Source: Salegentibacter lacus (GTDB lineage Bacteria > Bacteroidota > Bacteroidia > Flavobacteriales > Flavobacteriaceae). From it: a DNA stretch of 64,000 nt. Under the pieces are notes generated by a model. The model saw nothing but the letters and a program-made list of their open reading frames with translations. It did not search any database and was not told the DNA's origin. This document shows positions 16,714-24,823 of this stretch, piece by piece (position 1 is the stretch's first letter; each line of letters starts with the position of its first letter). Location: the NCBI RefSeq assembly GCF_020164555.1, contig NZ_JAIQZB010000004.1, forward strand, positions 1 to 64,000, read 5' to 3'. Made by a program: the position numbers and the translations under genes.

Positions 16714-16848
16714 AAAGAGGCTGTCTGAAAAGTCTCATTTCGTCAAGCTGAACTGGTTTCAGCTTCTAACATGATTTTATTATCAACATCTTAGATTCTG
16801 AAATGAATTCAGAATGACGATTTAAAAAATTTTTCAGACAGCTTCTTT
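16714..16848. repeat. Dispersed two-hairpin repeat, copy A, with long terminal inverted arms
   Basis: Outer arms: 16714-16731 (containing GGCTGTCTGAAAA) pairs with 16831-16848 (TTTTCAGACAGCTTCT). Inside is the family core, which begins CGTCAAGCTGAAC and ends AGAATGACG. It holds two hairpins, GCTGAA/TTCAGC and ATTCTGAA/TTCAGAAT, closed by CGTC/GACG. It lies 6 bases beyond the stop of the minus-strand RND permease gene. Confidence 0.8.
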
Positions 16849-16854
16849 TATAAT

Positions 16855-19800
16855 TTAAGTTTTTGCTTCCAGCTTTCTTTGTTTTCGCTCTTCGCGTTTA
16901 TCGGCGGTTTTAACCTTGGCTCGATTTACCAGGTAAAACATCACCGGAACTACAACCAGCGTAAGGAAGGTAGCAAATACCAACCCGAATATTACTGTCC
17001 AGGCCAATGGCCCCCAGAAGATCACGTTATCACCCCCAATAAATACTTTTGGGTCGTAATCTGTAAATAAACTAAAGAAATCTATATTCAATCCTACTGC
17101 AAGTGGTATTAAACCAAGTACTGTAGTAATTGCGGTAAGCAAAACTGGTCGCAACCTCGATTTTCCACCTCTAACAATACAGTCGTAATACTGGGCACGG
17201 GTAAGTAAATCGTCATCATCTAAATTAAGCTCCCGTTTTTTCCGGTCTATAAGAATTTGGGTGTAATCAATAAGTACAATAGCATTATTTACTACAATAC
17301 CTGCAAGAGAGATAATACCCATCATCGTCATAATAATGATGAAATCCATCTGGAAAATAATCAGCCCAAGAAACACTCCAACCAAACTCAATACTACCGC
17401 CATAACAATGATAATTGGTTTTGATAGCGAGTTGAATTGCGCAACAAGAATAAGCAAGATACCGCCCATCGCGATTAGCAAGGCTTTAAGTAAAAAAGCC
17501 ATGTTTTCTTCCTGTTCTTCCTGCTCACCGGTAAATTCTAAGGTGATATCTTTTGGAAGATCATAACTTCTAAGCGCTGTTTTTAACTGGCCCACAATCT
17601 CATTCCCATTATAACCTTGCAGCACGTTGGAATAGAGGGTGATTACCCTTTTTAAATCTTTTCTTTTAATAGAACTAAAAGAAGAAGCAGATTCTGTAGT
17701 AACCAAAGATGAAATTGGCACCTGAATTATTTCTCCGGTGTTCTGATCTTTAAAAGTAACCGGCTGATTAAATAATACGTTTTCGTCATAGCGATATTCA
17801 TCGGCAAAACGCATATTTATCTCATAATCATCATCACCATCTTTATATGTTGAAACCTCTTCCCCATAAATAGCACGCCGCAAAGTTTGACCTACCTGCG
17901 ATGTGGAAACTCCAAGCTGTCCCGCTTTTCTTCGATCTACATTTACACTTAATTCTGGTTTAGATTTATTAACGTCTATTTTAAGCTCTTCAATTCCGGC
18001 AATACTAAGATCGTTAACATACGAACGCAAATTTTCGGCTTCCATCAACATTTGTTCATAATCTTCACCTTTAAGTTCCATATTAATTGGATATCCCGTA
18101 GGTGGGCCGGCAGCATCTTTCTCTACCACAATAGAAGCACCGGGGAATCCCTGTACTGCTTCCCGAACTTCAGATAAAACTTCGCTACTACTCACACCTC
18201 GTCTTTCGGTGAATTCACGCATAGAAAGGGTGATCTTGGCCTTGTGTGGCATTTCATTTTGCTGGCCACCATCGGTTTGCGGGTTTCCTGCACCTTCACC
18301 AACCTGAGAGATAGCCGATTCAACCATAAAGTTGTAACCGTCTTCATCCTCATATTGCTCAATAGCTTCAAAAACACGTTGCTCTACTTGTTTGGTAAGA
18401 GCGTTGGTTTTATGAATATCAGTTCCTTGTGGATACTCGATATAAGTTATTACCTGGTTTGGTTCATTTTCAGGAAAGAACAAAACCTTTGGTTGCACCA
18501 AGCCAATCAATACAAAAGAAACGAAAAGCAAGAGTAAGGTTCCGAAAAAGGTGAAATAAGCTTTCTTTCCGCGTAGCGCATATTTGAGGGTTTTTTCATA
18601 CGCATTTTCCATTTTTTTAAGGGCGGTGTATTGAAAATACTCTACCCCGCGGGAAATAAAATATTTATAAACCCAAAGTAAAATAGCTACCAGAATTAGA
18701 ATATTTCCGAATGCCCTAAGCGCTCCGGCATCAACTACAAATCCTATAATTAATAACAATGCTCCAAACCCGGCGAGAATAGAACTTATTTTTATAAGCT
18801 TCTTTTTCGTAAATTCTTCCTCTTCGGTTCTCATAAATTGAGAGGTAAGCATCGAGTTGATGATTAGTGCGACAAAAAGCGAGGAACCTAATACTATAGA
18901 CAGCGTAATGGGGAAAATCACCATAAAACTTCCTATAATTCCCGGCCAGAGTCCCAGTGGGAAAAATGCAGCCAAGGTGGTTGCTGTAGAAGCAATAATT
19001 GGCCAGGCGATTTCACCTAAACCTTGCTTGGCAGCCTGTTTTCGTGGCATACCTTCGTCCATTAAAGTATAGACGTTTTCTACCACAACAATCCCGTTAT
19101 CTACCAGCATCCCAAGTCCCATCACCAGAGCAAAAAGCACCATGGTATTTAGGGTATACCCCATACTGGATAGAATGATATACGAAAGGAACATAGATAG
19201 AGGAATCGCGATTCCTACAAATAGTGCGTTTCTAAAGCCCAGGAAAAACATAAGTACCAGAACCACCAAAATCACCCCAAATATGATATTATTTACCAGG
19301 TCGTCTACCTGGCTTCGGGTGTTGGTAGAAAGGTCGTTGGTGAGACTAATGTGTAAACTTTCGGGAAGATATTCTTCCTGTTCTTTTTTTACTATTTCTT
19401 TTATCTGGTCAACAGCCTCGATCATATTCTTACCGGCACGCTTTTTAACGTCCAGCATAACCACCGGTTCACCATATTCGCGCGCAAAAGTGGTGGCATC
19501 TTTTTCTCTAAAATTAATAGAAGCAATATCTTTAAGGAAGATATTACCACCATCGGTTTTTACCACAACATTGTTAAGTTCCTTAGGATCTTCAATTTCC
19601 CCAATGATCCTGATGTTTTTTTGAACCCCGCTGGTAATCACATTTCCACCGGAAATTGTTCTGTTTTCACTGCTTACGGCATTTACAATATCTGTAAAAC
19701 TAACTTTGGAAGCCGTCATTTTATAGATATCTACGGCGATTTCAACCTCCATTTCTTCAGCCCCACGAATACTCGCTTCTTTTATCTGCGGAAGCAATTC

Positions 19801-20328
19801 TATGCGTTCCTGAAGATATTCGGCATATTCCTTTAACTGCTGAACGGTATAATCACCAGTTAGGTTAATGTTTAGAATAGGTTGTTCTTCTGAGATATTA
19901 AGGTCAAACACATTAGGTTCTACCTTTGCACCATTATCTAAAGTAGGCCAGGTAGTTTCGGCTTTCACCATATCTACCTTGTCTTTTACTTTGGTTTTGG
20001 CACTTTCTACTTCGACATCTTCTTCAAATTCTACAATTACAAGGGAATAATCCTGAAAAGTAGAAGACGAAATCTCTTTAACTCCGGCAACATCATTAAA
20101 CTCTTCCTCGAGCGGTTCTGTGATGAATTTTTCAACATCTTCAGCAGAGTTTCCGGGGTTGATAGAACTAACATAGATCTTGGTTTCCACAACCTCGGGA
20201 AAGGTTTCCCGGGGCATATTGTAATACGACATGAGCCCACCAATCATCACAATGGCGATAATTACATATACCGTCATTTTGTTGTTAATGGCCCAGGACG
20301 AAAGCTTAAATTCTTTATCTAAATTCAT
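16855..20328 (-). CDS. Efflux RND transporter permease (AcrB/MexF-like)
   Basis: A 1157-residue inner-membrane permease of the resistance-nodulation-division superfamily, driven by protons. The N-terminus has the family start (WAINNKMTVYVIIAIVMIGG, first transmembrane helix) and a first porter domain. The transmembrane block contains FALVMGLGMLVDNGIVVVEN, with the key Asp and Asn of proton relay. After an unusual extra hydrophobic stretch (about 510-560) comes the second half, including GIISLAGIVVNNAIVLIDY. Drug, lipid or metal export cannot be told apart. The gene follows its adaptor by 6 bases and forms an operon with tolC-type and tetR-type genes. Confidence 0.95.
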   Translation of the reverse strand: MNLDKEFKLSSWAINNKMTVYVIIAIVMIGGLMSYYNMPRETFPEVVETKIYVSSINPGNSAEDVEKFITEPLEEEFNDVAGVKEISSSTFQDYSLVIVEFEEDVEVESAKTKVKDKVDMVKAETTWPTLDNGAKVEPNVFDLNISEEQPILNINLTGDYTVQQLKEYAEYLQERIELLPQIKEASIRGAEEMEVEIAVDIYKMTASKVSFTDIVNAVSSENRTISGGNVITSGVQKNIRIIGEIEDPKELNNVVVKTDGGNIFLKDIASINFREKDATTFAREYGEPVVMLDVKKRAGKNMIEAVDQIKEIVKKEQEEYLPESLHISLTNDLSTNTRSQVDDLVNNIIFGVILVVLVLMFFLGFRNALFVGIAIPLSMFLSYIILSSMGYTLNTMVLFALVMGLGMLVDNGIVVVENVYTLMDEGMPRKQAAKQGLGEIAWPIIASTATTLAAFFPLGLWPGIIGSFMVIFPITLSIVLGSSLFVALIINSMLTSQFMRTEEEEFTKKKLIKISSILAGFGALLLIIGFVVDAGALRAFGNILILVAILLWVYKYFISRGVEYFQYTALKKMENAYEKTLKYALRGKKAYFTFFGTLLLLFVSFVLIGLVQPKVLFFPENEPNQVITYIEYPQGTDIHKTNALTKQVEQRVFEAIEQYEDEDGYNFMVESAISQVGEGAGNPQTDGGQQNEMPHKAKITLSMREFTERRGVSSSEVLSEVREAVQGFPGASIVVEKDAAGPPTGYPINMELKGEDYEQMLMEAENLRSYVNDLSIAGIEELKIDVNKSKPELSVNVDRRKAGQLGVSTSQVGQTLRRAIYGEEVSTYKDGDDDYEINMRFADEYRYDENVLFNQPVTFKDQNTGEIIQVPISSLVTTESASSFSSIKRKDLKRVITLYSNVLQGYNGNEIVGQLKTALRSYDLPKDITLEFTGEQEEQEENMAFLLKALLIAMGGILLILVAQFNSLSKPIIIVMAVVLSLVGVFLGLIIFQMDFIIIMTMMGIISLAGIVVNNAIVLIDYTQILIDRKKRELNLDDDDLLTRAQYYDCIVRGGKSRLRPVLLTAITTVLGLIPLAVGLNIDFFSLFTDYDPKVFIGGDNVIFWGPLAWTVIFGLVFATFLTLVVVPVMFYLVNRAKVKTADKREERKQRKLEAKT

Positions 20329-20334
20329 TGCAGC

Positions 20335-21507
20335 TTAGTTTCTTATTTTAACTTCCTGACCATCGCGAAGGTTTTTAGCACCTTCTACGATCAGGGTTTC
20401 TCCGGTTTGTAATCCACTGGTTATTTCTATTTTATTATTATAGGAATATCCTGTTTCTACAATTTTTCTTTTTGCAGTACCAATCTTGTCTTCACCTTCT
20501 TTTTCCTGAAGCGTAAATACGACGCTTTCTCCTTGCGAATTTTTAAGCAAAGCATTCTCTGGAATTACGATGGCGTTTTCTGCAGTATAATCGTTTAATC
20601 TAATGGTTGCGATTTGATTTGGTTTTATCATCCCGTTTTCATTGGGAACTGCAACCTGAATACTGAACGAACGGTTGTTAGGGTTAATAGTGTTTCCAAC
20701 CCTTCTAATTTCACCTTCAAATTCACGATCCAAGGAACTGATTTCTACAATTACCTCGGTACCTTTTCTTACGGTGTTTAAGTAATTTTCTGGCACTGCA
20801 GCTTCTATATACATATTTTTTAGACTCACTAATCGAAATAACTGACTTTGTCCCGGGCTTACTACTTCACCTTCCTCGGTTAAAATTTCATCTATAATTC
20901 CGCTAAAAGGAGCTCTCACAATGGTTTTATCAAGTTGAGATTTCAATCTGTTTACTGAGTTTTGCATAGACTCAAAATTGGTTTTAGCTTCTAAATACTG
21001 CATTTCTGAACCAATATTTTGCTCCCAAAGGCGCTTCTGTCGCTCAAATGTGGTTTTAGCTAAAGTAGCCTGGGTTTCTAATTGTGCCAATTCGCTTGAA
21101 AGTCCGCCGTCATCTATTTTGGCAAGAATCTGCCCTTTATTAACCTGTTGGCCTTCTTTTACCCGAAGATCTTGCAGGATCCCTGAAAATTCAGAATAAA
21201 CCACAATGTTCTCATCGGTAGCAACATCCCCCTGTACTTCGGTATAATGTTTAAATAGGGTGTCGGTAATTTTCTGGGTTTCTATCAGATCTAAACGACG
21301 GCTTTTATCTAAACGGTCTATGGCCTGATCCAATTTGTCTAACTTTTGGGTGAGGTCACTTTGTTCCTGACTTAATTCAGATTTTTTGGCCCGAATTTCG
21401 GTTAGGTCTTCGTTTTCTATAATTTCTTCTACAGATTTTTCTTCCTTATTACCTCCACACGAGAGCAATAAAAGCGGAATACTTAATAAAACAGCTAACT
21501 TTTTCAT
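20335..21507 (-). CDS. RND efflux periplasmic adaptor (membrane fusion protein), lipoprotein
   Basis: A membrane-fusion subunit linking the RND permease to the outer-membrane channel. The ATG at 21505-21507 is chosen over one at 21540: it begins a proper lipoprotein signal (MKKLAVLLSIPLLLLSCGG, Cys17) and avoids overlap with the upstream gene, giving 390 residues. A coiled coil follows (about 20-70). The lipoyl-like half-domains are seen in LRVKEGQQVNKGQILAKID and IVRAPFSGIIDEILTEEGEVV. A helical hairpin separates them and a beta-barrel domain follows. The extra N-terminal coiled coil is typical of Bacteroidota adaptors. The operon order is regulator, channel, adaptor, permease. Confidence 0.93.
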   Translation of the reverse strand: MKKLAVLLSIPLLLLSCGGNKEEKSVEEIIENEDLTEIRAKKSELSQEQSDLTQKLDKLDQAIDRLDKSRRLDLIETQKITDTLFKHYTEVQGDVATDENIVVYSEFSGILQDLRVKEGQQVNKGQILAKIDDGGLSSELAQLETQATLAKTTFERQKRLWEQNIGSEMQYLEAKTNFESMQNSVNRLKSQLDKTIVRAPFSGIIDEILTEEGEVVSPGQSQLFRLVSLKNMYIEAAVPENYLNTVRKGTEVIVEISSLDREFEGEIRRVGNTINPNNRSFSIQVAVPNENGMIKPNQIATIRLNDYTAENAIVIPENALLKNSQGESVVFTLQEKEGEDKIGTAKRKIVETGYSYNNKIEITSGLQTGETLIVEGAKNLRDGQEVKIRN

Positions 21508-21529
21508 TCTTGATATTTGATGGGTGTAT

Positions 21530-22885
21530 TTAATCTTCATTGTTATATTTTCTGGTGTCCAATAGGTTTTCTAGTTCCACCTTGGCGGTAATTACATTCA
21601 GCATGGATTGTAAAAAGTCTTGCTGCGCCTGGTATAATTGGCGTTGGGCTTCGCTAAGTTCAAAACTACTGGCAATTCCTTCAAAAAACTTGATTTGGTT
21701 TTTATTTTCTATCCTTTCGGCAAGCTCCAGGTTTTTCTTTTGTGCCTGGTAATTTTCGAGGCTAAACTCATAATCGCTTTTAGCCGAATTTATTTGTCGC
21801 TTAACTTCATTTTCGGTTTGTTCTAATTCTACCATTGCCTGTTCGTAGGCAATTTGCTTTTGCTGAGTTCTGGAATTTCGCATACCACTACTAAATATGG
21901 GAATGTTTAAACTCACGCCTAAAATAGATTGGCCAAAGTATTCCTGGTCTTCATCAAAAAAGGTGAATTCCTGGCTGAAACCCTGAACGCCATAATTTAG
22001 AAATCCGCTTAAAGAAGGAAGCGCTTTAGATTTTTCCAGCTTTACTTCAATTTCACGAGATTCTGCAGTATTTGCTGCGATACGATAATCTATATTTTCT
22101 TCTACCGGAATTTCCTTTTGTAAGAGTTCCAGGTCAAAATATTCCATAGCCAGGTTATCGAGTTCTTCGGTTAGATTAACTGGTATTTCTACAGGAATTC
22201 CAAGAGTTAAATTGAACATTTCGTAAGCGATATTGCGCATACGCCGGCTTCGGCTTAAGTTATTTTTTAAGTTAAGCAAGGTGATTTCAAGCTGTTCTAC
22301 ATCCTCTTGTTCTGCCAGCCCGTTTTTATAGATCTCGTTGGTTTCATCATAATTTTTCTGAACGTTTTCTACGTTTTTCTGAAGAATAGCTACGTTTTCT
22401 TCTGCCAGTAAAACATTTCCGTAGGCATTAATCACCGCTTTCTTTATTTCGAGATCGGTTTTGGTTTTTGCATTCTCAGAAATTTGAAGCAAAGTTTTTG
22501 CCGATTGAATACCCACGATATATGAACCATCAAAAATTAATTGGTTCCATGTGGCTGTGGCGTTTACATTTTGTTCGGTTCCAAAAGTAACCGGTGTAAA
22601 AGTGCCTGGTTCGCCTCCGGTTATTTCAGCAGGAAGTAAGGTAACCGGCTGCTTCAGGTAATTCTGATAATCAGCCGTCGCACTTACTTGTGGTAATCCC
22701 TGGGCGATAATCTCCCATTTTTGTTTCAGGGCAATTTCAATATCCTTTTGAGCATTCACAGAAGAATAATTATTCTCCAGTCCAAATTTTATAGCTTCTT
22801 CCAGTGAAAAACTGTAGTCTTCCGGGGTTTCCTGAGCTATACTGCTTACCGAAATCAGTAAAATTAGCAGGTATCTAAATTTCAT
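21530..22885 (-). CDS. TolC family outer-membrane efflux channel
   Basis: A 451-residue outer-membrane factor with a signal peptide (about 17 residues, ending SSIAQ). Two internally repeated halves each contain long alpha-helices and short beta-strands. The first half starts SLEEAIKFGLENNYSSVNAQ; the second contains LNIPIFSSGMRNSRTQQKQI. It is the exit duct for the adaptor and permease encoded downstream. The start overlaps the end of the TetR gene by 11 bases, which implies translational coupling. Confidence 0.93.
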   Translation of the reverse strand: MKFRYLLILLISVSSIAQETPEDYSFSLEEAIKFGLENNYSSVNAQKDIEIALKQKWEIIAQGLPQVSATADYQNYLKQPVTLLPAEITGGEPGTFTPVTFGTEQNVNATATWNQLIFDGSYIVGIQSAKTLLQISENAKTKTDLEIKKAVINAYGNVLLAEENVAILQKNVENVQKNYDETNEIYKNGLAEQEDVEQLEITLLNLKNNLSRSRRMRNIAYEMFNLTLGIPVEIPVNLTEELDNLAMEYFDLELLQKEIPVEENIDYRIAANTAESREIEVKLEKSKALPSLSGFLNYGVQGFSQEFTFFDEDQEYFGQSILGVSLNIPIFSSGMRNSRTQQKQIAYEQAMVELEQTENEVKRQINSAKSDYEFSLENYQAQKKNLELAERIENKNQIKFFEGIASSFELSEAQRQLYQAQQDFLQSMLNVITAKVELENLLDTRKYNNED

Positions 22886-23492
22886 TTTCTTTCTTATTAG
22901 ATTTTAATAATTCATCCAGTGTTTTTAATCCTTTCTCAGTACAAATAGAGTTGAGGTGGTATTTTAAAAAATAATCCATCAATTTAGCATTGCTGTATTC
23001 ATCTTCAGGAAATAGATTTTTATCCTTTATACCTAGCATTCCCACAAAGTAAATTCGGCTTACGAAAGAAATAGGAATATCTCCTTTATAATGCCCGGTG
23101 GTAATTCCTCGCTCGAGATTATCAATTACAATTCGTTGGACAATCTCAAATTGTTTATCCCGCAACGGATAATAAACTTCGGGATAATATTTTTTTAGCT
23201 GAAACTGTGGGGAACTCTTTTCGTTCTTCAACATTTCCATCGCATACTTTTTCATTTCATACGATTCTACAATAGGATTTAGTTTTTTAGAGTTAAGAAT
23301 GGTAATACCCTGCTCTATTTCTTTAATTAAATAATCTACCGTAGCCTTAACTAATTTGGTTTTAGTACTAAAATGCGCATAAATGGTTTTTTTTGAAATG
23401 GCCATTTGCTGGGCAATATCATCCATTGTTACACTTTTAAAACCGAGTCTTAGAAAGAGGTCTGCCGCATTTTTTAAAATATCTTCTTTCAC
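22875..23492 (-). CDS. TetR/AcrR family regulator of the efflux operon
   Basis: A repressor with an N-terminal TetR helix-turn-helix (SVTMDDIAQQMAISKKTIYA) and a helical ligand-binding C-terminal domain. I place the start at the GTG at 23490-23492, giving 205 residues starting (M)KEDILKNAADLF, the usual beginning for the family. A longer frame from a TTG at 23513 exists, but that TTG is part of the -7 promoter element, so it lies upstream of the transcription start. The gene heads the efflux operon and probably autoregulates it. The inducing ligand is unknown. Confidence 0.9.
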   Translation of the reverse strand: MKEDILKNAADLFLRLGFKSVTMDDIAQQMAISKKTIYAHFSTKTKLVKATVDYLIKEIEQGITILNSKKLNPIVESYEMKKYAMEMLKNEKSSPQFQLKKYYPEVYYPLRDKQFEIVQRIVIDNLERGITTGHYKGDIPISFVSRIYFVGMLGIKDKNLFPEDEYSNAKLMDYFLKYHLNSICTEKGLKTLDELLKSNKKENEI

Positions 23493-23510
23493 TATCTTTT
23501 TAAATTTCGG

Positions 23511-23541
23511 CAAAACTACAATCCGGAAACTTAAAAAACAA
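23511..23541 (-). promoter_or_regulatory. Promoter of the tetR-tolC-adaptor-RND operon
   Basis: On the minus strand TAGTTTTG (23511-23518) is the -7 element and TTG (23539-23541) lies exactly 20 bases upstream, within TTTTGTTG. This is one of the best-matching promoters in the window and fixes the GTG start of the regulator downstream. Confidence 0.7.
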
Positions 23542-23631
23542 CAAAAGTTTCCTTAGTTTTTATTAATTTAACTTCTCTTATAGAATTTGAAGTACGATCA
23601 ATTATGTATTTTAGCCGGAAAATTTTTTGGT

Positions 23632-24606
23632 ATGAAGTCCATTTCTCAATACAGGGAAGCTTTTCAGGAATATTTAGATCTTAAAGTGCAGGTAAAAGAG
23701 CCTAAAAATCTTTATGAACCTATGAAGTATATTCTTAGTCTGGGCGGGAAACGTTTAAGACCAGTTTTAGTACTTATGGCGACTGATATTTTTGAAGTTG
23801 ATTATAAAAAGTCCTTAGATGCTGCGTTAGCCATAGAGATATTTCATAATTTTTCTCTGGTTCACGATGATATCATGGACGATGCGCCTTTACGTCGTGG
23901 GAAAGAGACTGTGCACGAACGCTGGGATATTAATACTGGCATTCTTTCTGGCGATGCTATGCTTATAAATGCTTATCAGCTTTTTGAAAATTATGAGGGC
24001 GATACTTTTAAAGAATTGGCGCGCTTATTTACGAAAACGGCTATCCAGGTTTGTGAAGGCCAGCAATATGATATAGATTTTGAAACCCGCGACGATGTAG
24101 CTATTGAGGATTATATTAAAATGATTGAATTCAAAACTGCTGTGCTTGTTGGGGCTTCTCTACAAATGGGTGCTATCGTTGCCGGTACTTCTACACAATG
24201 CAAAGAAGCGGTTTACGAATTTGGCCGGTTGTTAGGGATTGCTTTTCAGCTTCAGGACGACTATTTAGATGCTTTTGGAGATCCTGAAACTTTTGGAAAA
24301 CAACCCGGTGGCGACATTATTGAAAACAAGAAGACCTTTCTATATTTAAAATCTTTGGAAACTTCAGGAAAAAGTGAAGCTCAGCAATTAGAACATTTAT
24401 ATACCATTAATCCGGCAGAAACTTCAGGTAAGATTGAAGCGGTTAAAAATCTTTTTGAAAGTAGTGGTGCTGCAGAATTAACCAAGCAGGAAATAGAAAA
24501 GTACACCAATAAAGCTTTTGAGGTTCTTGATAGAATAGAAATTTCTGAAGAGAAAAAACTTCCTTTAAGAAAATTTGGAGAAATGCTTATGAACCGCAAG
24601 GTGTAA
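23632..24606 (+). CDS. Polyprenyl (octaprenyl/solanesyl-type) diphosphate synthase
   Basis: A trans-isoprenyl diphosphate synthase of 324 residues from the ATG at 23632; an upstream TTG at 23587 would add an unlikely 15-residue extension. The first Asp-rich motif is in LVHDDIMDDAPLRRG and the second in QLQDDYLDAFGD, with the GGKRLRP substrate motif near residue 43. The enzyme condenses isopentenyl diphosphate onto allylic primers to make the side chain of menaquinone or a related lipid. Chain length depends on residues before the first motif (IEIFHNFS), which fit a medium- to long-chain product. It is transcribed alone, divergent from the efflux operon. Confidence 0.9.
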   Translation: MKSISQYREAFQEYLDLKVQVKEPKNLYEPMKYILSLGGKRLRPVLVLMATDIFEVDYKKSLDAALAIEIFHNFSLVHDDIMDDAPLRRGKETVHERWDINTGILSGDAMLINAYQLFENYEGDTFKELARLFTKTAIQVCEGQQYDIDFETRDDVAIEDYIKMIEFKTAVLVGASLQMGAIVAGTSTQCKEAVYEFGRLLGIAFQLQDDYLDAFGDPETFGKQPGGDIIENKKTFLYLKSLETSGKSEAQQLEHLYTINPAETSGKIEAVKNLFESSGAAELTKQEIEKYTNKAFEVLDRIEISEEKKLPLRKFGEMLMNRKV

Positions 24607-24621
24607 ATTAGAGCAAAACCC

Positions 24622-24644
24622 AAATTAAGAAATTCTTAATTTTT
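24622..24644 (+). terminator. Weak AT-rich terminator after the polyprenyl synthase
   Basis: AAATTAAG and CTTAATTT form an 8-bp AT-only stem followed by TTT. It is plausible but low in stability. Confidence 0.35.
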
Positions 24645-24660
24645 AGGCGGTTACACCTAA

Positions 24661-24668
24661 TATATTTG
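24661..24668 (+). promoter_or_regulatory. -7 promoter element upstream of sucA
   Basis: TATATTTG matches TAnnTTTG. It would give a leader of about 150 bases before the sucA ATG. No clear -33 TTG is seen at the expected distance, and I see no riboswitch-like structure in the leader. Confidence 0.4.
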
Positions 24669-24823
24669 CAAACAATAAACATTTTTGGGCACATCCTGAA
24701 GTTTCTACTATGTTAAACTTCTTATAATTCATAAGATAAAAATATAGTTTGCTGCCGCCTGTTTTTTCTAAAAATTGTATTTTTGCTGTGTTTTACACTC
24801 AAAAGAAACATTAGTTTCAACTT

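Noticed and set aside
24669-24823. Riboswitch in the possible long leader of sucA
   Set aside because: The interval is AT-rich with no stable conserved helices that I recognise.
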